Of a stretch of DNA of 64,000 nt, positions 32,011 to 40,352 are shown piece after piece (position 1 is the stretch's first letter; each line of letters begins with the position of its first letter). Location of the stretch: NCBI RefSeq assembly GCF_003184905.1, contig NZ_QFRU01000005.1:228684-292683 (forward strand), given 5' to 3'. The position numbers and the translations under genes were made by a program. The stretch is from Bacillus sp. CGMCC 1.16541 (GTDB lineage Bacteria > Bacillota > Bacilli > Bacillales > Bacillaceae_H). The notes below the pieces were generated by a model, which was not told where the DNA came from, did no database searches, and saw nothing but the letters and a program-made list of their open reading frames with translations.

Positions 32011-32187
32011 TTATGGGTCGAATGTTTCAATAATTTTATTGAAATTATTTTTCGCCACCCCTTCATATTGAATTACCTTCGAGAAATATGTACTATGATC
32101 ACTTGCTAACAAAATACATTGCGCAATAAATAAAAAAATAAATTGTATAATCGCTAACTTAATTAAAAGCCCTTCAATCCTTTTCAT
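32011..32187 (-). CDS. ypfB: Small membrane protein YpfB (DUF5359)
   Basis: The ATG at 32187 (MKRIEGLLIKLAIIQFIFLFIAQ) has AGGGTG upstream and is preferred over the frame start at 32259; 58 residues. One membrane segment (about 8-28) is followed by SKVIQYEGVAKNNF, the conserved tail of the family. Position between ypeB and cmk agrees. Function unknown. Confidence 0.75.
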   Translation of the reverse strand: MKRIEGLLIKLAIIQFIFLFIAQCILLASDHSTYFSKVIQYEGVAKNNFNKIIETFDP

Positions 32188-32242
32188 ACAGTTCACACCC
32201 TTTTTATCATTATGGATAGATGGAAGGACCTTCATACATAAA

Positions 32243-32270
32243 AACCTCTCTATTTGCAAATAGAGAGGTT
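32243..32270 (-). terminator. Terminator of sleB-ypeB
   Basis: Perfect 13-bp arms AACCTCTCTATTT (32243-32255) and AAATAGAGAGGTT (32258-32270), just after the ypeB stop. The minus strand continues GGTTTTTATG. Confidence 0.9.
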
Positions 32271-32277
32271 CTAGTCA

Positions 32278-33627
32278 TTACACTTGATTATAGAGAGGCT
32301 CTGCATTTTGAAGCTTGTCCACTTGCTCTTCATACCCATCCTTGGCATTAATAAAGATGCGATACGTATCATTGTTAATCGTTCCTAAAAACTCGTAACA
32401 CAACACTTCTTCATTTACATCGTTTTTAATTAAAGCTACGCGTTCTTCCATAATCTTCACATTTTGATTAATTTTACTTCGAGCTTCTTCTTGAGATATT
32501 GTTGGCTCAGGAATTTCTCGTAGGCGATGTGACAATAAAAAATCTTTAGCAGAAAAGCCTACAACCTTACCATCTTCTAAAGAAACCTTCATCTTCACAG
32601 CATTTGGGTAAATTCTCACACCAGCTTCTGTCTCCTCTACAAATGTGAAGACTCCTGTGTTTTCATATTGTGCACTCTCAGACATCACAACACTTTCAAA
32701 ATCATGTTCTTTTAAAAATGTGTGTGCTTTTTCCATCGCTTCATTCAAACTGATCTTTTGTTCTTTGACTTCAGTGTTCTGTAATACCCAAATCGGATAT
32801 CCACCTTTTTTTGTTACGTCCATGTATGTTTCTTGCTTTGTTTGTGGATCGGTAATCGTTAAGCTATAAAAGCTATGATCTGCACCCTTTCCACTTTCTG
32901 CAACGTTAATCTTTTCATTTCCTTTGAGTTCTAAAAATGACCGTGCGACTTCTTTCGCCACATTTTCATTAATATCGCGTCCTTTTAATTGGGAAAACTC
33001 TCGATGCTTGTTTTGATTTGTCACAAAGCTTGGACCAAAACTACTTTCTTCATATGACTCCATGCTTTTTTCAACGGTCTTTAGTCCATCGACAATTGTA
33101 TTATCGGCTTGTTTTTCTTTTGTTGCTAAAGCCAGTTCTACATCCATCCAGCGTAAATTATTTTCAATAACAAGGTGCTGCACTTTTCGCATTTCGTTTT
33201 GAATGTCTGACGATGTTTTATAGAGAGATTGCAGTGTCCCGTATTCCTCATCTGTTAGCGGAGAAGCACTTAGATCGCGAATCGCCACCTTGTAACTAAA
33301 ATCACCGATGTTTGACAGAAATTCTTCTGTTTTATTAAAAGGCAATAACGCTAAAGGTAATTGTCCTAAATTGCTATGTGCTTCCGATGTCACTCGCCAT
33401 ACTTCCGCTAAAGCAGGCGAAAGCTGATCACGTGAATTCATTGCCAATGTTGAGCCGATTTTATCGTTTAATAAGTCTAGTTCATATGTTAAATCATGAA
33501 ATGCACGTTGATAACTATTTTCTGCTTGAATTAACACCGCATCTTTTTGTTGATGCTCTGTATAACCCCAATATCCTACACCAACAATTCCTATTGCTAA
33601 AATTGCAATCAATATACTTCTAAACAT
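32278..33627 (-). CDS. ypeB: Germination protein YpeB
   Basis: The ATG at 33627 (MFRSILIAILAIGIVGVGYWGY) has GAGAGGTG seven bases upstream, giving 449 residues. The N-terminal membrane segment (about 4-22) is followed by a long helical domain and C-terminal PepSY repeats (from about 215). YpeB is needed for incorporation and stability of the cortex-lytic enzyme SleB in the spore. It follows sleB directly in one operon. Confidence 0.95.
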   Translation of the reverse strand: MFRSILIAILAIGIVGVGYWGYTEHQQKDAVLIQAENSYQRAFHDLTYELDLLNDKIGSTLAMNSRDQLSPALAEVWRVTSEAHSNLGQLPLALLPFNKTEEFLSNIGDFSYKVAIRDLSASPLTDEEYGTLQSLYKTSSDIQNEMRKVQHLVIENNLRWMDVELALATKEKQADNTIVDGLKTVEKSMESYEESSFGPSFVTNQNKHREFSQLKGRDINENVAKEVARSFLELKGNEKINVAESGKGADHSFYSLTITDPQTKQETYMDVTKKGGYPIWVLQNTEVKEQKISLNEAMEKAHTFLKEHDFESVVMSESAQYENTGVFTFVEETEAGVRIYPNAVKMKVSLEDGKVVGFSAKDFLLSHRLREIPEPTISQEEARSKINQNVKIMEERVALIKNDVNEEVLCYEFLGTINNDTYRIFINAKDGYEEQVDKLQNAEPLYNQV

Positions 33628-33643
33628 GATCATTCACCTCTCT

Positions 33644-34759
33644 TTATTCACAGAATATATGTTTTCCTATTTGCTTAATTTGTGGTCGAGACCAAATCCA
33701 TGCACTCGTTGCAGTATTAGGATTAAAATAATACTGGGCATTTCCTGTTGGGTCCCATCCATTAATTGCATCTAAAACCGCTTTTTTGGCTGTCTCATTT
33801 GGTTCTAACCAAATTTGTCCGTCTGCCACAGCCGTAAAGGCTCTCGGTTCAAAAATAACCCCTGCTACAGTATTAGGGAAGGTTGCGCTGTTTACTCGAT
33901 TTAAAATAACCGCAGCTACCGCTACTTGACCAATATACGGCTCACCACGCGCTTCTCCATAAACCGCATTTGACATTAACTGAATATCGTTCTGAGAAAA
34001 ACCATTTGGTACATTTGCTGCTTTTACTTGTGGAGCAGCTGACTCCTCCGACTCTTCAGTTGTATTTTGTTGTTTCCCTGCACCTTGTTGATTACCTCCA
34101 CCTTGCTGAGTCCCACCTTGTGCACCTTGTTGATTACCTCCACCTTGCTGAGTCCCACCTTGTGCACCCTGTTGGTTACCTCCACCTTGCTGAGTCCCAC
34201 CTTGTGCACCCTGTTGGTTACCTCCGCCTTGCTGAGTCCCACCTTGTGCACCTTGTTGGCTACCTCTGCCTTGCTGAGTCCCACCTTGTGCACCTTGTTG
34301 GCTACCTCTGCCTTGCTGAGTTCCACCTTGTGCACCTTGTTGAGTTTGACGTCTAGGGTTTGCCTTCTTTTGTTGATCCAATGGCACACCACCGTAGTGA
34401 GTAAATTTGTTTCCACTATTAATTTGTTTCTTTACAAAGTGCTCATGGTATTTTGTAGCTTTTGCTAACTTGTTCTTTGCCTCTTGACCTGCTAATCCGT
34501 CAATCTTGAGACCAAACTCATACTGAAAGTTACGTAACGCCCAGTACGTGCTCCATCCAAACACGCCATCAATTTGTCCATTATAAAAACCAAGGTATTG
34601 TAAGCGTGATTGTAATTCAATAACGTCATCCCCTACTGCTCCGTGTTGAATGACTTGGTTTGAAAATGCTGAAGCTGATTGAGGAATTGTAAAACCTATC
34701 ACTAACGTTAATACACTTGTTACCAATAACGCTTTTAGACAACGCTGAAACGATAACAT
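33644..34759 (-). CDS. sleB: Spore cortex-lytic enzyme SleB with expanded repeat linker
   Basis: 371 residues. A signal peptide (about 1-31) is followed by a peptidoglycan-binding domain (about 36-95, GAVGDDVIELQSRLQYLGFY). Then comes a Gln/Gly-rich linker made of six near-identical 14-residue units plus a fragment (about 139-226). The hydrolase_2 lytic transglycosylase domain is at about 250-371 (AVYGEARGEPYIGQVAVAAVILNRV, ending in CE). SleB cleaves muramic-lactam cortex peptidoglycan during germination. It is longer than the roughly 300 residues of B. subtilis SleB because of the linker. Forms an operon with ypeB. Confidence 0.95.
   Translation of the reverse strand: MLSFQRCLKALLVTSVLTLVIGFTIPQSASAFSNQVIQHGAVGDDVIELQSRLQYLGFYNGQIDGVFGWSTYWALRNFQYEFGLKIDGLAGQEAKNKLAKATKYHEHFVKKQINSGNKFTHYGGVPLDQQKKANPRRQTQQGAQGGTQQGRGSQQGAQGGTQQGRGSQQGAQGGTQQGGGNQQGAQGGTQQGGGNQQGAQGGTQQGGGNQQGAQGGTQQGGGNQQGAGKQQNTTEESEESAAPQVKAANVPNGFSQNDIQLMSNAVYGEARGEPYIGQVAVAAVILNRVNSATFPNTVAGVIFEPRAFTAVADGQIWLEPNETAKKAVLDAINGWDPTGNAQYYFNPNTATSAWIWSRPQIKQIGKHIFCE
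34081..34342 (-). repeat. 42-bp coding minisatellite in sleB (6 units plus a partial)
   Basis: Units start at 34081, 34123, 34165, 34207, 34249 and 34291, with a partial seventh at 34333. Each is exactly 42 bases and encodes QQGAQGGTQQGxGx with R-S in two units and G-N in four. Neighbouring units share most substitutions, which suggests recent duplication by slippage or recombination. The array keeps the frame. Confidence 0.97.
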
Positions 34760-34895
34760 TAAATAACCTCCTACATCACACCAAAGTTATGATAGGAGTA
34801 TTTTTTGTAATGGATGCTTTTTTATACAACATCGGAAGAATTTGTACAAAATATCTTACTAACCTTCTACTTTACAAGCTATTTTCAAACACAAA

Positions 34896-34943
34896 AAGCT
34901 CAGCTAAATCTCTCTTGCTACGAAAGAGCGATCAACTGAGCTT
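34896..34943 (-). terminator. Terminator of prsW
   Basis: Arms AAGCTCAG (34896-34903) and CTGAGCTT (34936-34943), with an inner CTCT/AGAG stem. The minus strand continues GCTTTTTGTGTTTG. The arm overlaps the prsW stop. Confidence 0.75.
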
Positions 34944-35592
34944 AATGTAAGGAAAACTGTTTAGCTTTCTTCACTTTACGTAATCCAAACCACCACAAAC
35001 CAATCATAAAAGGAATAATAAAAAGAATCCACTGATCCATCGTGATAATGATAAAGTCGTATAATCCGTGTAAAAAAAACGGTATGAATAATGAATATGT
35101 AATCCACTGTGAACGTTCTTTCCCTTGGGAAAACTTCCCTTTCCCTAAGTAATACCCCATGATGACACCGAATAACGCATGGCTCGAAACTGGAAGCATG
35201 GCTCTTCCGATAGCCGTTTCTAATCCATTTGCAAACAGAAATAAAACATTTTCTACAGTTGCAAACCCAAGAGATACAGCTGCACCGTACACGATCCCAT
35301 CATAATGCTCGTCAAACTCTACATGCTGATAAATAGTAAAGTATAAAATAAACCATTTAAAGAACTCTTCTAACAAACCAACTGTAAAAAAGGCCTTAAT
35401 AAAAGGATCTTGTAATAACTGCTCTTCTTCTAATACGTATTGAATGAACATGATTGGCAACACCAGCATGGCACCAAAAATAAACGTTTTGAAAACCATC
35501 GAAATAGGTTCACTCTCATATTCATCTTTTAGATAGAAAAAGCTTAGCAGTGCTAGTCCCGGCGCAATACCTGCAGAAATAATTCCTAACAT
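34942..35592 (-). CDS. prsW: Membrane protease PrsW
   Basis: 216 residues with several membrane segments. Family motifs are visible: [11 protein letters not shown] (EExxK), [19 protein letters not shown] (ExxN), and [12 protein letters not shown]. In B. subtilis PrsW (YpdC) performs site-1 cleavage of the anti-sigma factor RsiW. No sigW/rsiW is in this window, so the target here is not shown. It is next to sleB-ypeB, as in B. subtilis. Confidence 0.93.
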   Translation of the reverse strand: MLGIISAGIAPGLALLSFFYLKDEYESEPISMVFKTFIFGAMLVLPIMFIQYVLEEEQLLQDPFIKAFFTVGLLEEFFKWFILYFTIYQHVEFDEHYDGIVYGAAVSLGFATVENVLFLFANGLETAIGRAMLPVSSHALFGVIMGYYLGKGKFSQGKERSQWITYSLFIPFFLHGLYDFIIITMDQWILFIIPFMIGLWWFGLRKVKKAKQFSLH

Positions 35593-35637
35593 AAAAAGCG
35601 CCTCATTTCCTCTATTTTTTTTAATGTTAACATGTTA

Positions 35638-35666
35638 TTGTAAGAAAGAAAATTATTTCCTAATAA
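35638..35666 (+). promoter_or_regulatory. Possible sigma-A promoter of ansA
   Basis: TTGTAA (35638-35643), 17 bases, then TAATAA (35661-35666). Transcription would start near 35673, just before the palindrome at 35686-35709. Confidence 0.5.
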
Positions 35667-35685
35667 TTCATTCAGTGCATATAGA

Positions 35686-35709
35686 AAATGTTTGATCTAT
35701 CAAACATTT
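35686..35709 (+). promoter_or_regulatory. 24-bp palindrome upstream of ansA
   Basis: Perfect 11-bp arms AAATGTTTGAT and ATCAAACATTT with CT between. It lies between the proposed promoter and the Shine-Dalgarno (AAAGGAG), so it could be a repressor operator downstream of the start site, or a hairpin in the 5' leader. Confidence 0.6.
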
Positions 35710-35731
35710 AAACAGAAAGGAGACGGAATGA

Positions 35732-36703
35732 ATGAAAACCGTTTATATCATCCATACAGGCGGAACCATTTCAATGAAAGAAGATGAACAAACAGGCTCA
35801 GTTGCACCTAGTAAACAAAACCCCTTAATGTATTCGACACCTTCAATCACAAAATTAGCAAATGTAATTGTTGAAGAAGTATTTCATTTACCTTCTCCTC
35901 ATATCACACCAAACGAAATGCTTCTTTTATCTAAAACAATAGAAAAGAACATTCAACACCAACAAATTGATGCCGTTGTCATTACACACGGAACAGATAC
36001 ACTCGAAGAGACCGCTTACTTTTTAGATTTAACCATTCAAACTGACATTCCAATTGTACTGACTGGTGCTATGAGATCAAGTAACGAAATTGGTTCAGAC
36101 GGTCCTCATAATTTTATTTCTTCTTTGCGTGTAGCAATTAGCGATGAAGCAAGAGGTAAAGGGGTACTTGTTGTCATGAATGATGAAATTCATACAGCAA
36201 AGAATGTGACCAAAACGCACACAAGTAACGTGGCAACTTTTCAAAGTCCTCAATACGGTCCAATTGGTATTGTAACGAAACAACACGTTCTATTTCATCA
36301 CATGCCAACAATTCGTGACTTATATGTTGTGGATAAAGTAGATAAAAAAGTGATTTTACTTAAAGCATATGCAGGGATGGATGAGCAGATCCTACATGCA
36401 GTGTGTGATATGAACATTGATGGATTAGTAATTGAAGCATTAGGACAAGGAAATCTTCCCCCTCGCACCATCGATGGGATTAAACACTTGCTACAAAAGA
36501 ACATCCCTATTGTACTTGTTTCTAGATGTTTTAATGGCATCGCACAAGACGTATACAGCTATGAAGGTGGCGGTAAACAACTTAAAGATTTAGGTGTTAT
36601 CTTCTCTAATGGGCTAAATGGACAAAAAGCAAGAATTAAACTATTAACAGCTCTAGAAAAAACATCTGACCCTTCTCATTTACAAACAATGTTTTTAAAG
36701 TAA
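35732..36703 (+). CDS. ansA: L-asparaginase
   Basis: 323 residues. The two catalytic threonine motifs are IIHTGGTISMKED (about 5-17) and VVITHGTDTLEETAYFL. It hydrolyses asparagine to aspartate and ammonia. No signal peptide, so it is cytoplasmic. It stands alone without ansB (aspartase) or an adjacent ansR, unlike the B. subtilis ansAB operon. A palindrome lies upstream and a terminator follows. Confidence 0.95.
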   Translation: MKTVYIIHTGGTISMKEDEQTGSVAPSKQNPLMYSTPSITKLANVIVEEVFHLPSPHITPNEMLLLSKTIEKNIQHQQIDAVVITHGTDTLEETAYFLDLTIQTDIPIVLTGAMRSSNEIGSDGPHNFISSLRVAISDEARGKGVLVVMNDEIHTAKNVTKTHTSNVATFQSPQYGPIGIVTKQHVLFHHMPTIRDLYVVDKVDKKVILLKAYAGMDEQILHAVCDMNIDGLVIEALGQGNLPPRTIDGIKHLLQKNIPIVLVSRCFNGIAQDVYSYEGGGKQLKDLGVIFSNGLNGQKARIKLLTALEKTSDPSHLQTMFLK

Positions 36704-36720
36704 TTTACCATGAACAAAGA

Positions 36721-36761
36721 GGAATTGATTTAACCAATTAAACACATGTTAAATCAATTCC
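36721..36761 (+). terminator. Terminator of ansA
   Basis: Perfect 14-bp arms GGAATTGATTTAAC (36721-36734) and GTTAAATCAATTCC (36748-36761), followed by TTTTC. It may also act on ypdA in the opposite direction. Confidence 0.85.
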
Positions 36762-36781
36762 TTTTCATCACAAATAGATCA

Positions 36782-37753
36782 TTACATTTTATTCTTATTT
36801 TTTATATAGGTAGCGATTTGCTCTCCGTGAAATCGGCCATTTTCAATAAAAATCTCATTTGCATTATTTCCAGCAGCAATCACACCTGCTATAAAAATCC
36901 CTTCAACATTCGTTTCCATTGTTTCTTCATTATATAACGGCCTACCAGTTGCAGAATGAATTTCTACACCCATCTTTGTTAAAAAGGAATGATCAGGATG
37001 ATAGCCGGTCATGGCAAAAACAAAATCATTTGGAATTGTATATTCTTGATCACCTTGAACATAGGTGACTGTCTGTTCAGTAATTCCCTTCAAATGTGCA
37101 CCAAATTTCATATTAATCACTTCATGACGCACTAAGGCTTCAAACTCTGGAAGAATCCAAGGCTTTACACTTTTTGAATATTCTAACCCTCGATATAAAA
37201 CTGTTACACGAGCATCCGATTTGACTAATTCTAAAGCTGCATCGACACTAGAATTCTTTCCACCAATAACCACAACGTCTTTATCAAAGTATGGATGAGC
37301 TTCTTTAAAGTAGTGATAAACTTTTGGTAAATCCTCACCTGGAACCCCCATATAATTCGGATGATCATAATAGCCCGTTGCGATAATGACGTATTTCGTT
37401 TTATAAGTTTCTTTCGATGTTTTAACTATAAACGTACCATCTTTTTGCTTTTCAACTAAACTCACTTGTTCAAACGCATTTATCCTTACTTTTTTTCGTT
37501 TGACTACTTCTCGATAATAAGCAAGTGCTTGATTACGAACCGGTTTGCGGTTTTCTGTAATAAAGGGTACACCACCAATTTCTAATTTCTCACTAGAACT
37601 AAAAAACGTTTGGTGAGTAGGATAATGATAAATAGCATTTACAATATTACCCTTTTCAATAACTAGAGGGTTCATCCCTATATTTTGTAATTCAATAGCA
37701 GCAGAAATTCCACAAGGACCTCCCCCTACTATAATTACTTCTTCATTCCTCAC
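36782..37753 (-). CDS. ypdA: Bacillithiol disulfide reductase YpdA
   Basis: The open frame begins at a TTG at 37780 without a ribosome site. The GTG at 37753 (MRNEEVIIVGGGPCGISAA) has GAAGGAG eight bases upstream, giving 323 residues. The FAD motif is GGGPCG, the NADPH motif is GGKNSSVDAALE, and PTHQTFFSSSEKLEIGG is highly conserved. YpdA uses NADPH to reduce bacillithiol disulfide. It indicates a bacillithiol-using species. Confidence 0.93.
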   Translation of the reverse strand: MRNEEVIIVGGGPCGISAAIELQNIGMNPLVIEKGNIVNAIYHYPTHQTFFSSSEKLEIGGVPFITENRKPVRNQALAYYREVVKRKKVRINAFEQVSLVEKQKDGTFIVKTSKETYKTKYVIIATGYYDHPNYMGVPGEDLPKVYHYFKEAHPYFDKDVVVIGGKNSSVDAALELVKSDARVTVLYRGLEYSKSVKPWILPEFEALVRHEVINMKFGAHLKGITEQTVTYVQGDQEYTIPNDFVFAMTGYHPDHSFLTKMGVEIHSATGRPLYNEETMETNVEGIFIAGVIAAGNNANEIFIENGRFHGEQIATYIKNKNKM

Positions 37754-37893
37754 TTCATTCACTCCTTCATTTATCAACAACTACATTTAAAATTGATAAA
37801 AGTGCTCAGTCCTATTAGCATAAAAGAATGTTCTCCTTCTATTATGCTTAAATCCTTGTCTTTTTTATTTTAACGATCATCATCTAACTGAAA

Positions 37894-37919
37894 AATCCCC
37901 TATCTAATGATAGGAGATT
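37894..37919 (-). terminator. Terminator of gudB
   Basis: AATCCCCTATC (37894-37904) with GATAGGAGATT (37909-37919), one mismatch. A run of A on the plus strand gives a short T tract in the transcript. Confidence 0.75.
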
Positions 37920-37945
37920 TTTTCTATGCATGCAATTGTTCTGTT

Positions 37946-39226
37946 TTAAATCCATCCTCTAAATCGAGATGCTTCTGCCATTTTTCGCACCCCGACCATA
38001 TAGGCAGCCAGACGCATGTCTACCTTACGAACCGTTGACGTTTCATAAATATTATTAAAGGATTTAACCATCACTAATTCTAACTTCTCTTCTACTTCTT
38101 CTTCTGTCCAATAGTAGCCTTGGTTGTTCTGTACCCATTCAAAATAAGATACAGTTACCCCACCTGCACTTGCTAACACATCTGGAACAAGTAAAATACC
38201 TCGCTCAGTCAAGATTTGGGTTGCTTCTAGTGTTGTCGGACCGTTAGCGGCTTCTACAACAATGCTCGCACGGATGTTATGAGCATTTTCTTCAGTAATT
38301 TGATTTTCAATCGCCGCAGGGACTAAAATATCACAATCAAGCTCTAATAATTCTTTATTGCTAATCGTATTGTTGAATAACTTGGTAACTGTACCAAAGC
38401 TATCACGTCGATCTAATAAATAATCAATATCTAAACCATTTGGGTCATGAAGAGCACCGTAAGCATCAGAAATTCCAACTACTTTTGCTCCAGCGTCATG
38501 CATAAATTTCGCTAAAAAGCTTCCTGCATTTCCGAATCCTTGAACGACAACACGAGCACCTGTTAACTCAATTCCACGCTTTTTGGCTGCTTCCCTAATG
38601 CAAATAGTCACACCTTTTGCAGTCGCTGTTTCACGACCATGAGACCCGCCTAAAACAAGTGGCTTTCCTGTAATAAAACCAGGAGAGTTAAATTCATCAA
38701 TACGGCTATATTCATCCATCATCCAAGCCATAATTTGGGAATTCGTGAAAACATCTGGTGCAGGAATATCTTTTGTTGGGCCTACAATCTGACTAATTGC
38801 CCTTACATAGCCACGACTTAAGCGCTCTAATTCCCCAAAGGACATGTTTCGCGGATCACAAACAATGCCACCTTTTCCTCCACCGTAAGGTAAGTCAACA
38901 ATACCACATTTTAAACTCATCCAAATTGAAAGCGCTTTAACTTCTTTTTCAGTAACATTTGGGTGAAATCGAATACCACCTTTTGTTGGACCAACTGCAT
39001 CATTATGTTGAGCACGATAACCGGTAAATATTTTTACTGAGCCATCATCCATACGAACAGGAATTTTGACTGTCATCATGCGAATTGGTTCTTTTAACAA
39101 TTCAAATACTTCCTCAGGATAGCCTAGCTTTTCTAAAGCTTTATGTATCACAGTTTGTGTTGATCTTAGTACATCATGTTTTTCTTCTTGATTGTTTACT
39201 TGGTCTTTCGTCTTGTCGGCTACCAT
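37946..39226 (-). CDS. gudB: NAD-specific glutamate dehydrogenase
   Basis: 426 residues with TAGGAGG upstream. Catalytic and cofactor motifs are PYGGGKGGI, DIPAPDVFTNSQIM, VVQGFGNAGSF, and LVPAAIENQI. It deaminates glutamate to 2-oxoglutarate, a catabolic role in Bacillus. Position next to ypbH and ypdA is that of gudB rather than rocG. There is no sign of the 9-bp duplication known from the laboratory B. subtilis gudB allele. Confidence 0.94.
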   Translation of the reverse strand: MVADKTKDQVNNQEEKHDVLRSTQTVIHKALEKLGYPEEVFELLKEPIRMMTVKIPVRMDDGSVKIFTGYRAQHNDAVGPTKGGIRFHPNVTEKEVKALSIWMSLKCGIVDLPYGGGKGGIVCDPRNMSFGELERLSRGYVRAISQIVGPTKDIPAPDVFTNSQIMAWMMDEYSRIDEFNSPGFITGKPLVLGGSHGRETATAKGVTICIREAAKKRGIELTGARVVVQGFGNAGSFLAKFMHDAGAKVVGISDAYGALHDPNGLDIDYLLDRRDSFGTVTKLFNNTISNKELLELDCDILVPAAIENQITEENAHNIRASIVVEAANGPTTLEATQILTERGILLVPDVLASAGGVTVSYFEWVQNNQGYYWTEEEVEEKLELVMVKSFNNIYETSTVRKVDMRLAAYMVGVRKMAEASRFRGWI

Positions 39227-39284
39227 CTGTGAACCTCCTAAAGTGAATCAAATTATCAATTCGTTGATGCTACTTTCATGACAT

Positions 39285-39312
39285 AGTATACACGTTTCCA
39301 TAAATTATGCAA
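39285..39312 (-). promoter_or_regulatory. Sigma-A promoter of gudB
   Basis: On the minus strand TTGCAT (39312-39307), 16 bases, then TATACT (39290-39285). The start of transcription would be near 39278, about 50 bases before the gene. Confidence 0.6.
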
Positions 39313-39352
39313 ACAAAAAAATTCACTTTTCGTATTTTTTTGTACACTTAAC

Positions 39353-39367
39353 AGTAAACGCTTTCAA
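39353..39367 (-). promoter_or_regulatory. cre site (CcpA operator) upstream of gudB
   Basis: The minus strand TTGAAAGCGTTTACT fits the catabolite-responsive element consensus WTGNAANCGNWNNCW at every position. It lies about 80 bases upstream of the proposed transcription start, a place more often associated with activation or looping than with simple blocking. Confidence 0.65.
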
Positions 39368-39476
39368 ACATCTTCTAATAATGATAAAATAATCATTCTT
39401 CCCCTTACATGATACAACTTATCTTCTCCATTTTCCACCTAAAATGACTAAAAAAATAGTGGATGTATTGGTTTTT

Positions 39477-39529
39477 AAAAAGACCATTTAGTTAAACAAA
39501 ATAACGCTTGTTCAACTAAATGGTCTTTT
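39477..39529 (-). terminator. Terminator of ypbH
   Basis: Perfect 16-bp arms AAAAGACCATTTAGTT (39477-39492) and AACTAAATGGTCTTTT (39514-39529). It lies about 100 bases after ypbH. The flanking bases between it and gudB are AT-rich and hold the gudB promoter region. Confidence 0.85.
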
Positions 39530-39630
39530 TTATAACTTGATTGTTTTTATAAAAACCTGTAACTAACCTACATCAAGTCGCTATGTTTAATAGATTATTT
39601 TAAAAATAATATTGCTTTAGAAAGGAGCTG

Positions 39631-40227
39631 TCATTTAAATGTGTTTGAAATATAAGTCATTGCTTCAGACTCTAATAACAGCTTTCCATATTCGTGAACT
39701 CGATGTTTTGTAATAGTAGAAGGATGACCATACTCAGCAAGCAGTGCAATTAAATCAGACATTTGAACTTCTACTAATTGATCATGATCAAACAACAAGT
39801 AAAAACGGTTATCATATGAATATAAAGCGCCTCCTACTTTATAAAGGAGCGACAAGCGGTTTGCAAGTTGAATAACATCTTCAAATGAACAGAACTCAAA
39901 AAATACATCTGTGCTTTCATCTAAGGTAACTTGCATTTCAATATACTCATCTATATATTCATCTTCATCTTCATCAATTTCTTCACTATCTTTCGTTGTG
40001 ACAATAATAACCATACCTTGCGCTTGAAGTGCAAATACTTCAACAGACAGAGAGCTAGTTGGCTGAAAGCCTAATTCATCACACGCTTGTTCAATCATCT
40101 CTCTAAATAGTTGCTGAACCTTAAACGAGTCACGCCATAAATCTTCCTTTGTTAATCCTCTTTCAGATAAATCATCATACGTTAAAAACACTTTGATCTT
40201 ATCATAATTTAATCGTTCAAGCCTCAT
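39631..40227 (-). CDS. ypbH: Adaptor protein YpbH (MecA paralogue, MecB)
   Basis: 198 residues, MecA family. The N-terminal substrate-binding part (MRLERLNYDKIKVFLTYDDLSERGL) is followed by an acidic linker (EEIDEDEDEYIDEYIE, about 82-97) and the C-terminal ClpC-binding domain (FEFCSFEDVIQLANRL, GALYSYDNRFYLLF). In B. subtilis YpbH binds ClpC and affects competence and sporulation. It is downstream of a CarH-like regulator here. Confidence 0.93.
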   Translation of the reverse strand: MRLERLNYDKIKVFLTYDDLSERGLTKEDLWRDSFKVQQLFREMIEQACDELGFQPTSSLSVEVFALQAQGMVIIVTTKDSEEIDEDEDEYIDEYIEMQVTLDESTDVFFEFCSFEDVIQLANRLSLLYKVGGALYSYDNRFYLLFDHDQLVEVQMSDLIALLAEYGHPSTITKHRVHEYGKLLLESEAMTYISNTFK

Positions 40228-40352
40228 GTATGCCCCTCCCCGCTCGCGCTCACATCTACATGATTGTACTTAATGTAGCATATGTAATTTTTGGAAAACG
40301 GTTCGCACTATAATCATGAGTTTACATGTTTCTTTTTAGAAAGACAAGCATG

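Noticed and set aside
34081..34342. CRISPR-like array
   Set aside because: The units are adjacent without unique spacers and encode an in-frame protein repeat within sleB.
33970..34468. Open frames on both strands across the sleB repeat
   Set aside because: They are periodic shadows of the 42-bp repeat; lengths follow the repeat, they lack ribosome sites, and the sleB frame is the conserved one.
37946..39226. Cryptic gudB allele with tandem duplication
   Set aside because: The motifs around the active site are uninterrupted and the length is normal.
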